From Mesostigma viride (lineage: Eukaryota > Streptophyta > Mesostigmatophyceae > Mesostigmatales > Mesostigmataceae): a DNA stretch of 64,000 bases. Positions 42,961-52,393 of this stretch are shown in pieces. The stretch is from contig RPFO01000175.1 of NCBI GenBank assembly GCA_009746045.1, positions 1,189,001 through 1,253,000 on the forward strand. The letters run 5' to 3'. A program made the position numbers and the translations under genes. Below the pieces are notes generated by a model. That model was given only the letters and a program-made list of their open reading frames with translations. It did no database searches and was not told where the DNA came from. Numbering within the stretch: position 1 is the first letter of the stretch; each line of letters begins with the position of its first letter.

Positions 42961-44624
42961 TGATGCTGTGGCTGCTGCTGCTGCTGGGTTGTCGCTCCAG
43001 CGTTGCTGCCGCCCGCCATACCCCCGGTGCTTGCTGGTGCCCCTCCCCCTGGTGCTCCCCCGTCCTTCCCCTCGTCACCATCCTCCTCTGGATGCGACCG
43101 CTGGGGCGTAGACGATGGTCCACACCCCGCCTGCCACTTTCCTTGGCGGACCCGCTTGGCGGCCCTCAGCAGTTGCTCTACTGCCTCTGCTGCCCGCGCC
43201 CGCTTGGTCGGGTTGGCCTCCGCTGCGTCCAGCTCCTGGTGGAGTAGTGCAGCGATGCGGTCCAGCTCCAGGTCCGTGTCGGTCTGCAAAGTGTTTTTGG
43301 GTGTGGGGGGTGGGGGGTGGGGTGTGTCTGCACCAGCGCGAACACGCTCACGCGCGTTTAACAAGGCCGCTCCTCGCTGGGCTCTTGCTGGCTGCGGGGT
43401 GCGCATGAAGTCCAGTACCGCGTCCTCGGGCAGCGGCTCATGTGGCGCCAGACCACGCTCGAAACGGATTGCGTCTCCGAATTCTCCCTGCAGAGCCCAG
43501 GTCCTGGCCGCCTCCTGATACCTGCGTAGAGCCCTCTCCTCCTTACGCATGCGCCTGTCTAGGGCACGTGCGTTCCGCCTGCTCTTCCTCGCCAGCCTGG
43601 CCTCCTGCTCCCTCCTCGCCGGGCCCACCATCGCTGCCAGTGCCGCCTCCGACCTCTTCATGGCTGCGTCCAAACGCGCCTGATGACGCCGGGTCTTCTC
43701 CGTGGCATCGTGCGCCTTCGCACGAAGTCGCCGCAGCTCCCGATGCTGCGCCTCCCTGGCTGCACGCTCCCTAGCCAAACTGTTCTCAGCCATGGACCGC
43801 ACCATTGCCCGCTTTGCCTTCCGCTGGCAATGCCTGGTGTATTCGATCTTGGCCAGTCGCTCGGCCTCGACCATGGCCGGGTCCATCAGAACCAGTTCCT
43901 CCCCCCGCGCTCCTGGCTGCATCTCAACCGAGGAGTCTGTCTCCTGCAACACATCCCCAGCCATGCGCCGAAAGTTGCGCGCTGTGCGCCTGTAAGCAAA
44001 GGTGAAGAGCTCGTTCTTCTTGCGTAGCACGTAGGGGGGCGCCTCTCGCGCACCTGTCGGCCCCGCGCGCAAACCCGCCCTCGCCACTCGATCCCGCTCC
44101 AGCTGCCGCTCCGCGAGCTCCCGGGCTATTCTGTCTATCTCAGTCTCCGCCCGCAGCTGAGCCTCGCGCTGAGCCTCCAGCTCGCACTGCTGCTCCAGCT
44201 CCTTGCGCAGCTGGGCCTCCTGCCGAAGGCGCTCTGCCTCTCGGCGGAGCAGCTCCTCGCGCTTCTCCCTATCCTCCGGCAACTCGAGATCCACGAGGTC
44301 CTCGTCCTCGTCGTAGCCATCCGACGGGATATCCCCCAGTACCGGCACCACCCTCCCCGGCCCCGTAACCAGCTCGGGTGCCGTGGGCTGCCCTTCAGCC
44401 GGTGGTGCAGTGGGACGCCAGACATTGTATATCGGCGGCCTCGCCGCCAGCTGATCCAGGAACCGCGGGTCCTCGTCCGAAGACGAGCGACCACTGCCGG
44501 CATCGCTGCCAGCGTGATCACCCCTACCCTGCCGGCCCCGCACTGCCGCCCGGTAGTCCAAATCTTCGGACGACGGGGACAGGCTTGACTCCGAAGAGCC
44601 CTCACGATCAGAAACGTTCGACAT
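42186..44624 (-). CDS. gag: Element E gag, very long with coiled coil and polyQ
   Basis: An 812-residue protein starting MSNVSDREGSSESSLSPSSE. Residues of about 120-190 are a charged coiled coil (REKREELLRREAERLRQEAQ), and about 250-390 are rich in arginine and alanine, again coiled-coil-like. A polyQ/H tract lies near residues 560-600 (CTG/TTG-rich on the plus strand, 42880-42990). The C-terminal part, with EDALEFLFKIEHSWSHDNIR and MVQMYERRASTPG, resembles the capsid-like gag region of retrotransposons. It ends at 42186 just past a G10 run. A -1 change there would join it to pol (GGGQDGAGPSRKKLIKEVVA). The N-terminal extension is far longer than usual for copia gag. Confidence 0.85.
42236..42245 (-). 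promoter_or_regulatory. G10 run at the gag-pol junction of E, possible -1 shift site
   Basis: The minus strand reads CAA followed by ten G and TCAGG. The gag frame passes to its stop 48 bases later, and the pol frame is -1. The run could be a slippery site, or a length error or mutation in a homopolymer. Confidence 0.45.
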
Positions 44625-44642
44625 TTTAAAATGATAGAGTAG

Positions 44643-44667
44643 TATAAAAACTGTGAGAGTTTTTATA
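44643..44667 (-). promoter_or_regulatory. Perfect hairpin next to the 5' LTR of E
   Basis: TATAAAAACT, a 5-base loop and AGTTTTTATA form a 10-bp perfect stem six bases inside the 5' LTR. No TGG-type primer site is present there. Confidence 0.6.
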
Positions 44668-44673
44668 AATGCA

Positions 44674-45194
44674 AGTTATGGCACTCGTGCAATGGATGCG
44701 AACGTGTGTGTTGATTATGCAATGGCTGGCATATATCAATCCATGCAAGCTTGCCAAGCTGGATTGCATGGGCACGTAGGTTAGGGTAACCTAGCTATCC
44801 TGCACTAGTGCTAACCAATGAGATGCTGGCTCCGTCCAGCTAGATCTACTCCAGCTAGGACTGATACGATGCCCACAGGCACCGACTGCCTAACAGCACT
44901 ACGTGGATGGTCCTGGACCTTCCCTAGGACCTCCGTACAGGACTAGCACTGCAACCACCTTGTGGTCTGCATCACAGCTCATAAACCCTACCACGTGAAT
45001 ACCCACGTGCGTGTGCCCTACATATCTCAGTGCTAATATCTAGCACCCACGTGCCCAATATGGCACGTGCGGATCTAAACCCTAGTAGAGATATGTCCAG
45101 TGTACTACACCACCGTCCATGTCCGTATCCCACTTGGGAGACGGGGACAACGCCACGTGTACTGATAGTCTAGGCCTGAAGTCCTAGAATAACT
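44674..45194 (-). repeat. 5' LTR of element E (right copy)
   Basis: 521 bp, AGTTATGGCACT...CTAGAATAACT. It carries the promoter for the minus-strand genes. Confidence 0.95.
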
Positions 45195-45199
45195 GGCTG
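45195..45199 (+). repeat. Target-site duplication of element E, right (GGCTG)
   Basis: Matches 29590-29594. It also serves as LINE coding sequence (TGG GCT GGG). Confidence 0.92.
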
Positions 45200-45396
45200 G
45201 GCCCAGTGATGTTAGACGCCGCAAGGCCCGCACCTTCAAAGAACAGCTAGTAGAGGACATGGGGGGCCTAGGCCTCTCCGTGATTTGGAAGAAGATGATG
45301 GACAAGGCCAAGTGGGCCCAGGTCATAGAGGACAACGAGCCCCCCCCAGTGGGGAAGCGCCCGCGTGTGCAATCCCGCGGGAGGCACGCCAGATAG
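45196..45396 (+). CDS. C-terminal end of the LINE ORF2, after element E
   Basis: In phase with the RT frame that stops at 29594, it reads AGPSDVRRRKARTFKEQLVE, DMGGLGLSVIWKKMMDKAKW and AQVIEDNEPPPVGKRPRVQ to TAG at 45396. The pattern (RGRRK-like lead, W...A..R/KW) fits the usual C-terminal end of L1/Tx1-type LINE ORF2. Joining it to the upstream part gives GRHLLTW-AGPSDV with one GGCTG used once. Confidence 0.9.
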   Translation, partial: AGPSDVRRRKARTFKEQLVEDMGGLGLSVIWKKMMDKAKWAQVIEDNEPPPVGKRPRVQSRGRHAR

Positions 45397-45529
45397 CTCC
45401 CCTAGGGCAGCGTGCGGCTGCCTAGATAGATGTAGTAGTTAGAATGCTGTTAGATAGATGTAGTATGTAGCCGATGTAGATAGATTAGACCGGTAGGACT
45501 GTTTGCACCCATCCATCCATCCATCGGGG
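45397..45529 (+). other. 3' UTR and (CATC)4 tail of the LINE
   Basis: It contains GATAGATGTAGTA repeats and ends in CCATCCATCCATCCATC (45508-45525), a short simple-repeat tail in place of poly(A). The element end is placed here by inference. Confidence 0.5.
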
Positions 45530-45789
45530 TTAATGCTCCGTGACTCCCCAACGGGAGCACGAGTCTAATTATTTAATTAATTGTGTGGCGAGTTTTGGGG
45601 GAATTGGTTTTACTGGCCCGTTGGAGAACAAGGGTTAGGACATAGTACCCCTATGGTCAACCTACGGCCGCGACGATCATGCAGCGACCGATTGGCTACT
45701 CAGAATAAATTGTTGTGTGTGTTTTCTTTTCCTGTGCTTCTTCACCTCTATGACGGTAGAGACTATCGTCCCCTGGGGAGGGGGAGGAG
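45530..45789 (+). other. 3' internal end of gypsy element C with polypurine tract
   Basis: It has AGGGTTAGGACATAGTACCC and GACGGTAGAGACTATCGTCC, close to the A sequence at 23790-23890, then CTGGGGAGGGGGAGGAG (45773-45789) directly before the LTR. The rest of C is missing to the left, where the LINE lies. Confidence 0.75.
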
Positions 45790-46472
45790 TGTTGCGTGCC
45801 CGACCCTTGGAACGGGCGCAACAATGGAATAAATTATGTATTTTGGCTTGTTGTCATAGTCCGTAGGACTTTGGGACTCATTTCGGGACTTAATTTGGGA
45901 ACTGTCCCTTGGTCAGGACTTTTGTATGGAACTATGATAGTTTGTGTGATTCGGACCAGTTATTTTGGGCCTAGCTAGGTTGATGTATGCGATCTTCTAG
46001 GGGCCGGTGCAGTCGCGCCGCGCTGCGTACTTTATAGCTGGTTGAGATATTGTACTCATGCGTGGATTCTGTAGCCTGGCGAGGGTCGATGTCGACCCGA
46101 GGATCTTGTGTGGACTGCATGCTTTGGAGTTCTCTGGAAGGTCGGCGCCATGTCGGCGCCTCTTGCCAGCTTGGTGGCAGACCTAGGTGAAATTGGTCCG
46201 AGGACGAGAGTCTCGTCCTCTTGGTTCGGAATAAAGTGTGTGTTATCACCTGTCTGAACCTGGGGCATAATTCCAACTGCATTTGGTGGCTCTATCCTAA
46301 ATGTAGATTGTGTAGATTAATGCAATAATAATCATCGTGAGCCGTAACAGGCCTAAAGCCACGCCTGTTCCGTTAATCCCACTCCCAAAGAGTGGTCGTG
46401 GTTAGCCAAGAAACCGGTAATAACCTACCTTAACAATAGGATCTTTCGCACGACCCGGATGGGTTCGTTACA
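45790..46472 (+). repeat. 3' LTR of gypsy element C
   Basis: 683 bp, TGTTGCGTGCCCGACCC...GGGTTCGTTACA. It is very similar to the LTR of B at 47663-48340 and related to the A LTR over the first two thirds. Confidence 0.92.
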
Positions 46473-46787
46473 CCCCCCACCCGGAGGTGGCCCCCCCCCT
46501 CTCCCCCCCCCCCTCAGCGAGACATCATAGTATGCGGGATCCCCCGCCCCCCGCGCCCCCCCACCCACCCGGAGGTCCCCCCCACCCCCACCCCCGGGCC
46601 TCAGCGAGGGCCCTCCATGATGCATTGGCGGATCCGTCCCCCGCACCCCCCACCCACCCACCCACCCACCCACCCGGAGGTGCCCCCCCCCCCGGCCCTC
46701 TCCCCCCCCGGCCCCTCAGCGAGGGCCGGCCACGATGCGATGGCGGATCCGTCCCCCACCCCCCCCCGCCCCCGTGAAAATGTCGCA
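46473..46787 (+). repeat. C-rich tandem array (CCACCCGGAGGT...CAGCGAGG units)
   Basis: Three degenerate units with CCACCCGGAGGTG/CCCC..., CCTCAGCGAG and GATGC..TGGCGGATCCGTCCCCC. The proline-rich and glycine-rich frames on the two strands come from base composition. Confidence 0.75.
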
Positions 46788-47462
46788 AGACGACTTTAAA
46801 GCCACTAAGATGCCAGCGAGTGAATGCCAATTGTATCCCGCAAGTTACTAAAGCCGAACGCGAAGGATTCAACTTTATAACCAAACTAAAACAAAGTATG
46901 GCGAAAAGACGAAAGCCGTCAAGCCGACCGTCATTCTAGTAGGCGACCCAGTTTCGATGAGTCGACAGGTGGCAAGTCGCAAAAGTTCGACCAACTACGC
47001 GTTAGTCAAGCTCGATCGACTCGCTAACGTCAAAATGTAGACGACTTTAAAGCCATTAAAGATGCCCCCGAGTGAACGCCAATAGTATCCCACCATACCA
47101 ACTCACTCCGTCCGCCACCAAAGATACGGCGTCTTCAGTCCAACCATACACGAAGGCCAGTACGATCTCCAAAGTCGGTCGACTTTTGACCAACGGGAAA
47201 CGGCGTTAATAAGGACAGACGTCGACCACGAGGACCCCTGAAAAAGACCGGAAAAGTACGGAGATCCGCCACGGGATGCCCGATGGTTTTTCATATGTTT
47301 AGATACTGTAGTGTCGCTTCCGATGGTTGTTGACTGTCCGCAGCAGTCCGCCACAGATTAGGGGCCCTATTAGCACTGATTACGGGCCCTATTAGCACTG
47401 ATTAGGGCCTAAGTTATTAAATTAAATTAAATTAAATTATTAGCACTGATTAGGGCCTTATG
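46788..47462. repeat. Spacer with 60-bp direct repeats and ATTAGCACTGATTA repeats
   Basis: AAAATGTCG.../GACGACTTTAAAGCCA..AAGATGCC occurs near 46785-46843 and 47033-47092. GGGCCCTATTAGCACTGATTA occurs two to three times at 47361-47457, next to (ATTAA) repeats. No gene is seen. Confidence 0.6.
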
Positions 47463-47597
47463 TCACTGGACCCGAGTGGGACCAGCGCTATAGTGGTCAC
47501 GAGGGCCGACTTGTAGTCACGAGGGCCGCATGGCCCTCGTGACTACAAGTCGTCCCGAGTGGCCACTATAGCGCTGCGTCCCACGAGTGTCCAGTGA
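47463..47597. repeat. 135-bp palindrome
   Basis: TCACTGGA...TCCAGTGA ends, with a central ACTTGTAGTCACGAGGGCC-GCAT-GGCCCTCGTGACTACAAGT. It is almost fully self-complementary, like a small foldback or MITE. Confidence 0.85.
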
Positions 47598-47662
47598 TAC
47601 AACAAGCAGCTTGTCCACAAGTGGGACAAGTGCAGTGGGACAAGTACAAACTGGTACTTGTC

Positions 47663-48340
47663 TGTTGCGGGCCCGACCCTTGGAACGGGCGCAACAATGG
47701 AATAAATTATGTATTTTGGCTTGTTGTCATAGTCCGTAGGACTTTGGGACTCATTTTGGAACTTAATTTGGGAATTGTCCCTTGGTCAGGACTTTTGTAT
47801 GGAATTGTGATAGTTTGTGTGATTCGGACCAGTTATTTTGGGCCTAGGTTGATGTATGCGATCTTCTAGGGGCCGGTGCAGTCGCGCCGCGCTGCGTACT
47901 TTATTGCTGGTTGAGATATTGTACTCATGTGTGGATTCTGTAGCCTGGCGAGGGTCGATGTCGACCCGAGGATCTTGTGTGGACTGCATGCTTTGGAATT
48001 CGCTGGAAGGTCGGCGCCATGTCGGCGCCACTTGCCAGCTTGGTGGCAGACCTAGGTGAAATTGGTCCGAGGACGAGAGTCTCGTCCTCTTGGTTCGGAA
48101 TAAAGTGTGTGTTGTCACCTGTCTGAACCTGGGGCATAATTCCAACTGCATTTGGTGGCTCTATCCTGAATGTAGGTTGTGTAGATTAATGCAATATTAA
48201 TCATCGTGAGCCGTAGCAGTGTAAATGCCGCAACTGCTCCGTTAATACCACTCCCGGAGAGTGGTGAGCGGTTGACCCAGATTTCCATATTAACCACCCT
48301 AACATAGGATCTTTCGCACGACCCGGATGGGTTCGTTACA
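47663..48340 (+). repeat. 5' LTR of element B
   Basis: 678 bp, TGTTGCGGGCCCGACCC...GGGTTCGTTACA, nearly the same as the C LTR. Confidence 0.92.
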
Positions 48341-48341
48341 C

Positions 48342-48354
48342 TGGTTATCGGAGG
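48342..48354 (+). promoter_or_regulatory. Primer-binding site of element B
   Basis: TGGTTATCGGAGG one base after the LTR, identical to that of A. Confidence 0.75.
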
Positions 48355-48976
48355 TAAGGTTAGGGGAGTTTAGAATGGCGGCCCGGAGCCGTGCGTAACC
48401 TAGGCAAGGCATCGAGCTGAACGGGTTCAGCCAGCCCAGCAAAGGGGTGCTGACCGAGCCCGGGGTCGTCATAGCCGCCAGCGTCGCAGCCAGGGGCGCC
48501 ATCCTAAACCGCCTAGCCCATCGTTGGGTGTTCAAGGACGCTAGACGTCCATGAGCGAGGTAAGAAGTTAGAGATTCTAGGATTCCCTTCTTGCCCTTCC
48601 CGTCTTACCCACGCGCGTAGAAACGGGGTTTCTGTTTTCTGTCGTGCTCTTTTTTCATGTTTGTGCTTGTTGGTGAATGGGTCGCCCCGGAGGCAGACCT
48701 TCGTGAGCTGTGGGCGGACCCCCGGAGGGCAACGCTGCTTACAGCTCGAGGGTAGTCACCGGCTGGCCGTTGCCTTACTGTGTTGCCGGTGGCTGTACCT
48801 CAACGTTTTTCGTACTGTCTGTGAACGTCCTGTTTCTGCCTTGTGTTTCTCTCTCGCTGTGAGCACGTCACCTGCACGTAGAGGTAACCTGGGTGGGCTT
48901 TCCTCCCTTTCTTTCCCCTTCCTGCATTGCATGCTGTAATACCGTGTGATATTGCTTTATACCTAATCGGTAGTTC
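48355..48976 (+). other. Leader of element B
   Basis: No gene is seen. GCGAGGTAAGAAG near 48553 looks like a splice donor, and pyrimidine-rich TTTCTTTCCCCTTCCTGCAT near 48910 could precede an acceptor. The leader of A has similar features, so the leader may be spliced. Confidence 0.35.
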
Positions 48977-49330
48977 ATGGGAACCTCTCGCAGCAGACGT
49001 AATAATGAAGGAGGATATAGACGTATTAATCAAGGAGGTAGATCCCAATACCTATACTATGCAGTAGCACACGACGGGGCCACAGGCCAACCAGGAATTT
49101 TCTATAGTTGGGCTGCGTGTAGTAATCATATTAAGGATAAATTCTTACACCCAGCGTCGTTAGCTAGATGGCAGGGTTTTAATACATTAGCGGAGGCAGA
49201 TCAGTTTATTAAGGATAATATGCCCCTCCCAGAAGGGCTGCACCAGCATAGGCGTGTCACCCAGATCCCAGCACAGGATGTGTTGCGTGCACTGGAGCAG
49301 CTTCACCTGGGCCCATCCTCTAGGGCATAA
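48977..49330 (+). CDS. Hybrid-binding-domain protein (RNase H1-N/viroplasmin-like), own ORF before gag
   Basis: A 117-residue protein. After a basic N-terminus (MGTSRSRRNNEGGYRRINQG) comes QYLYYAVAHDGATGQPGIFY followed by SWAACSNHIKDK and LARWQGFNTLAEADQFIKDN. This is the pattern of the small domain at the N-terminus of RNase H1 and in viroplasmin-type proteins (YYAV...GxPGIYxSWxxC...F.....A..F), which binds RNA:DNA hybrid or duplex. Start ATG, length and stop are clean. It lies 186 bases before gag ATG. A truncated relative sits at the same place in A. A role in cDNA synthesis or translation of the element is an inference; no such ORF is normal in chromoviruses. Confidence 0.82.
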   Translation: MGTSRSRRNNEGGYRRINQGGRSQYLYYAVAHDGATGQPGIFYSWAACSNHIKDKFLHPASLARWQGFNTLAEADQFIKDNMPLPEGLHQHRRVTQIPAQDVLRALEQLHLGPSSRA

Positions 49331-49516
49331 GCACCACTATCACTACTAGATACCAGTATATAGTGATACTAACTACTAGCTTAGCTATACAATAGTTAGC
49401 AGATAATATATAATTACTATTAGAAGTAGTTGTGGCTTCCTCTTCTCTCTCTTGCTTGCCTGTGTTGGGGAGGTATTGTGTAAGGTACTGGTGCTGGTAC
49501 GGTACTCGGGCCCAAA

Positions 49517-51782
49517 ATGCCTAAGAAGCGAGGTGGTGGTAATGCACAGCCCCCGAAGGGCCGTAGAGAGACACAGTCCCCGGAGGACAATAGCAGGGAA
49601 GAACAGGAAATAGCTAGCACGTCTAGTCGGAGTTCCAGTGGGTCCCGGAGATCCGAGGCAGCCGCTAGGATTACCGCACAACGGCAGACGACTCTTGAGA
49701 CGCAGCTAGAACAAGCTGCCCTAGGGTTTGGTCAGCAACAGCAGTCGCCGCAGCGACAGCATCAGCCTCAGCAGTCGCCGCAGCGACAGCATCAGTCTCA
49801 GCAGTCGCCGCAGCGACAGCATCAGTCTCAGCAGTCGCCGCAGAGACAATATCAGTCGCAGCAGCAGCAGCAGCAGTCGCAGCAGCAGCAGCAGTCGGAG
49901 CAACAGCGACAGCCCCAGCAGCAATCGCGGCCCCGACCGACTGAGCATCTGGGCGAATGGAACAGGGTACCTCCCACGCAGCGACCACCATCCGTGGAAG
50001 TTGTGCCGGAGGACGATGAAGATATAATAGAGGTCGCTGATAGCCCGGTAGCTAGCTCGCCGTTCGCTCCGCCGCGTGAGTTCGTGCAGCCCTCTCAATT
50101 GGGGGCATACGCGCGTGGCCGCCCGAGCCTGACTCACCCTTGGGCAGGGCATGGCCGCGGCGGGCCGGGGCCGGGCCCTGGAAGGGATTCCCGTCGGGTC
50201 TCCTTTGGAGCGCACGAGAGCTGGTCCAGATCCCCACCGCAGACGTCAGGGTCGGCCCACGTGCAGTACGATCCCGAGGAGGAGGACTATGCTCCCCCGG
50301 GCCCCTTTCCTTACGTACCCACCTCCCTCCCAGCAAGGAGCGCGCCCACCAACGCTAACTTCAGCCGGCTGCCCCTGGATGACCCCGGTTATGAGCATCC
50401 CACGTCCGTTCGCGTTCGGCGTGAGTCGGCCCCCTTTGCGTCACAGCGGGTGTCCGCTGACTACGCGCCCCGCCGAGTATCCGGCGACTTCGATCCCGAG
50501 CGTGAGGAGGACACCTTCGTGTCCCAACGTGGGCATGACCAGACTCCAGGAAGGGGTTCGCACCAGGAGATGCGGGCGCGGTGTCACCAGCCCCTCACCT
50601 TTTCTAGCCCCGCGTACTGCAGCAAGGGTGGCCCCCTGCGACCTGACCCTGTCAAGGCGCCGCCTATGCCAGATTTTAAGGCAGTGCCCAAGCTTCATGC
50701 GGGCATGACTCCCCGTGAGATTGACGAGTGGGCTCGCATGTGGCAACAGTTGTACACTGTATGGTGTGAACACCATGAGTGGCAGCTGGCCACCAAGGTT
50801 CTGATCCCCTACGTGGTGGTGAAGTGTATGGACCCATCAGTGGTCGGGATGCTTAACGTCGAGAGTGTGGCGTCTCAGTCATACCCGCAGACAGTGGAGG
50901 AACTGCTGGCGCGCATCCGGCGCAAGCTCATCCCTCCCGGCTATCGACTGACCGAGCGGTTTGAGTTCGGACGCCTACGTCAGGGCAACACTGACTTGGC
51001 GGAGTTCCTCACCACCTTTGACTCCTTTGCGGCGCGGCTGACCGGGGACCTGACGTGGACCGAGTACAAGATTCGGTTTCTGGAGGCTATTCACCCTGAC
51101 CTCCTGGACGAGGTTACGAAACACTACGCTGAGGTCCCTTGGGAACGCCTCGACATCCATGCCGTCCAGCAGTACCTCCTCCAGGTGGCCGATGTCATCA
51201 AGCGCCGGCGCTCAGCCAGCACGCGGCGGTTAATTCATACCGTCCCCGGCGCCACACCGCGTCCACTTCACGGAGGTGGAACCCGTCCCTTCGGAAGGGG
51301 AGGAGTCTAATGACGACGAGCAGCCGGCCATCCAACTGCACGCCATCGACGCGTCCAAGGCCCGCTGTTTCATGTGCCACGAGGTCGGACACCTCAAGAA
51401 GGACTGTCCGCGTCTCAAGGCGCGCACCAGCACGGCGACGGAGGCCACCAAGGAGGCCCCCAAGTTCTCTGGTCCCGCCTTTGAGAAGCGACCAGCGCCT
51501 GCAGCGCGGGATGCCCACCCGCGCAACGCGGGCGCGCGGGCTGCCAAGCTGCGCGACGCGCGCACGCAGCCCAACCAGTTCCAGACACCCCGCCTCCCAG
51601 CGTCGTTCTCTCGGACGGTGCGCGAGCTCAATGAGACTCTGGCGCAGCATCAGGCATCCGAGGCTGCGGGTGGCGAGTATGAGGCACTCAACCACGGTGA
51701 CGACGACGACTCGGATGAGGGGGAAGGGGGGACCGGGCGGTCGGACGAGGCGGCCTCCCGGCCCCGCGATCCTCGCGCATAG
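49517..51782 (+). pseudogene. gag: Element B gag with polyQ region and zinc knuckle, one frame change
   Basis: ATG at 49517 starts MPKKRGGGNAQPPKGRRETQ. A Q/S-rich part with four tandem 30-base copies (49740-49850) follows. Then come RRVSFGAHESWSRSPPQTSG, NFSRLPLDDPGYEHPTSVRV, and a gag capsid-like domain near residues 390-570: MTPREIDEWARMWQQLYTVW, KLIPPGYRLTERFEFGRLRQ, GNTDLAEFLTTFDSFAARL. The frame runs to a stop at about 51310. The sense passes by a +1 change near 51235 to HRVHFTEVEPVPSEGEESND and the knuckle CFMCHEVGHLKKDC (CX2CX4HX4C), ending at TAG 51782. The 1-base overlap with the protease frame suggests an ordered gag-pol junction. Confidence 0.85.
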
Positions 51783-52390
51783 TGCCCCTTCCCACAGGGG
51801 TAGAAGTAGGAGTAGACTTAGTCAACCAGGTAGAACAGCCGCCTGCACCGGATGTGGGCGCGGCCACCCCTGAGGCCGATGTAGCGTTAGTCAATAATGT
51901 AGATAGGACGGGCGGGCAGGCCCCAGCGGTCTCCTTGCCCTCTTCAGATGCAGGCGTGTCGGCGACCGCGGTCGACCCCGCTTCAGCCAATAGTGTAGAT
52001 AGGTCTAGAGGACAGGCCCCGGAGGCCTCGCCGCCCTATGCTTCACCAAGCACCAGAACACTTTTAATCTTCAGTGGTGGACTGGCGCTCCCTACCACAA
52101 CACTTGACCCGTTTCTGAAGGAGAAGACGATCCTGGATGTTAAGTTTATGGTGGATACGGGGGCGACCACATCTTTTATCCATGAGGCCCTGGTGCGACG
52201 CGCGGGCTACACGATTCGACCACACCCGACGCCCATCAACGTCCGGTATGCCGATGGTAACAATCACCCGTCCCCTGGCCTCGTGGATCTCAAGGCGGTT
52301 GTCCAGGGCATCCCGGTGGAGGTAACAGCCACTGTGGCGCCGCTGGGCGCAGCCGACATCATCCTGGGCGTGGATTGGCAGGACGCCTAG
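51782..52390 (+). CDS. pol: Element B aspartic protease
   Basis: The frame starts in the TAG of gag (GTG 51782 is the first possible codon). After an acidic linker with two DVALVNNVDR/DPASANSVDR-like repeats comes a retropepsin: LDVKFMVDTGATTSFIHEAL (catalytic DTG), VRYADGNN flap and AADIILGVDWQDA. It ends at TAG 52390, but the frame stays open in phase beyond it into RT (DVTISVKRRVVWF), so the TAG is most simply a Trp-to-stop mutation inside a protease-RT polyprotein. Confidence 0.88.
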   Translation: MPLPTGVEVGVDLVNQVEQPPAPDVGAATPEADVALVNNVDRTGGQAPAVSLPSSDAGVSATAVDPASANSVDRSRGQAPEASPPYASPSTRTLLIFSGGLALPTTTLDPFLKEKTILDVKFMVDTGATTSFIHEALVRRAGYTIRPHPTPINVRYADGNNHPSPGLVDLKAVVQGIPVEVTATVAPLGAADIILGVDWQDA

Positions 52391-52393
52391 GAC

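Larger units (their letters stand above)
29595..45194 (-). mobile_element. Copia element E (minus strand), interrupted by element D
   Basis: The two 521-bp LTRs begin AGTTATGGCACTC and end CTAGAATAACT. They are identical except for one visible C/T change. The 5-bp GGCTG duplication and the restored LINE frame prove the ends, so the LTR termini are AG...CT rather than TG...CA. Genes on the minus strand are gag (44624-42186), INT-PR (42192-40066), then D, then RT-RNase H (32242-30491). Without D the element is about 7.8 kb. Confidence 0.93.

Noticed and set aside
42794-43774. Plus-strand frames opposite E gag, including poly-Leu and poly-Ala stretches
   Set aside because: Antisense of the gag coiled coil and polyQ region; no motif of their own.
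46425-46884. Proline-rich and glycine-rich frames
   Set aside because: Products of the C-rich tandem array.
51198-51695. Minus-strand frames opposite B gag
   Set aside because: Antisense shadows of the gag and zinc-knuckle region.
52388-52390. Alternative genetic code with TAG as sense
   Set aside because: Other well-supported frames end at TAG (for example 45394-45396 and 60955-60957), and only one TAG interrupts B pol.
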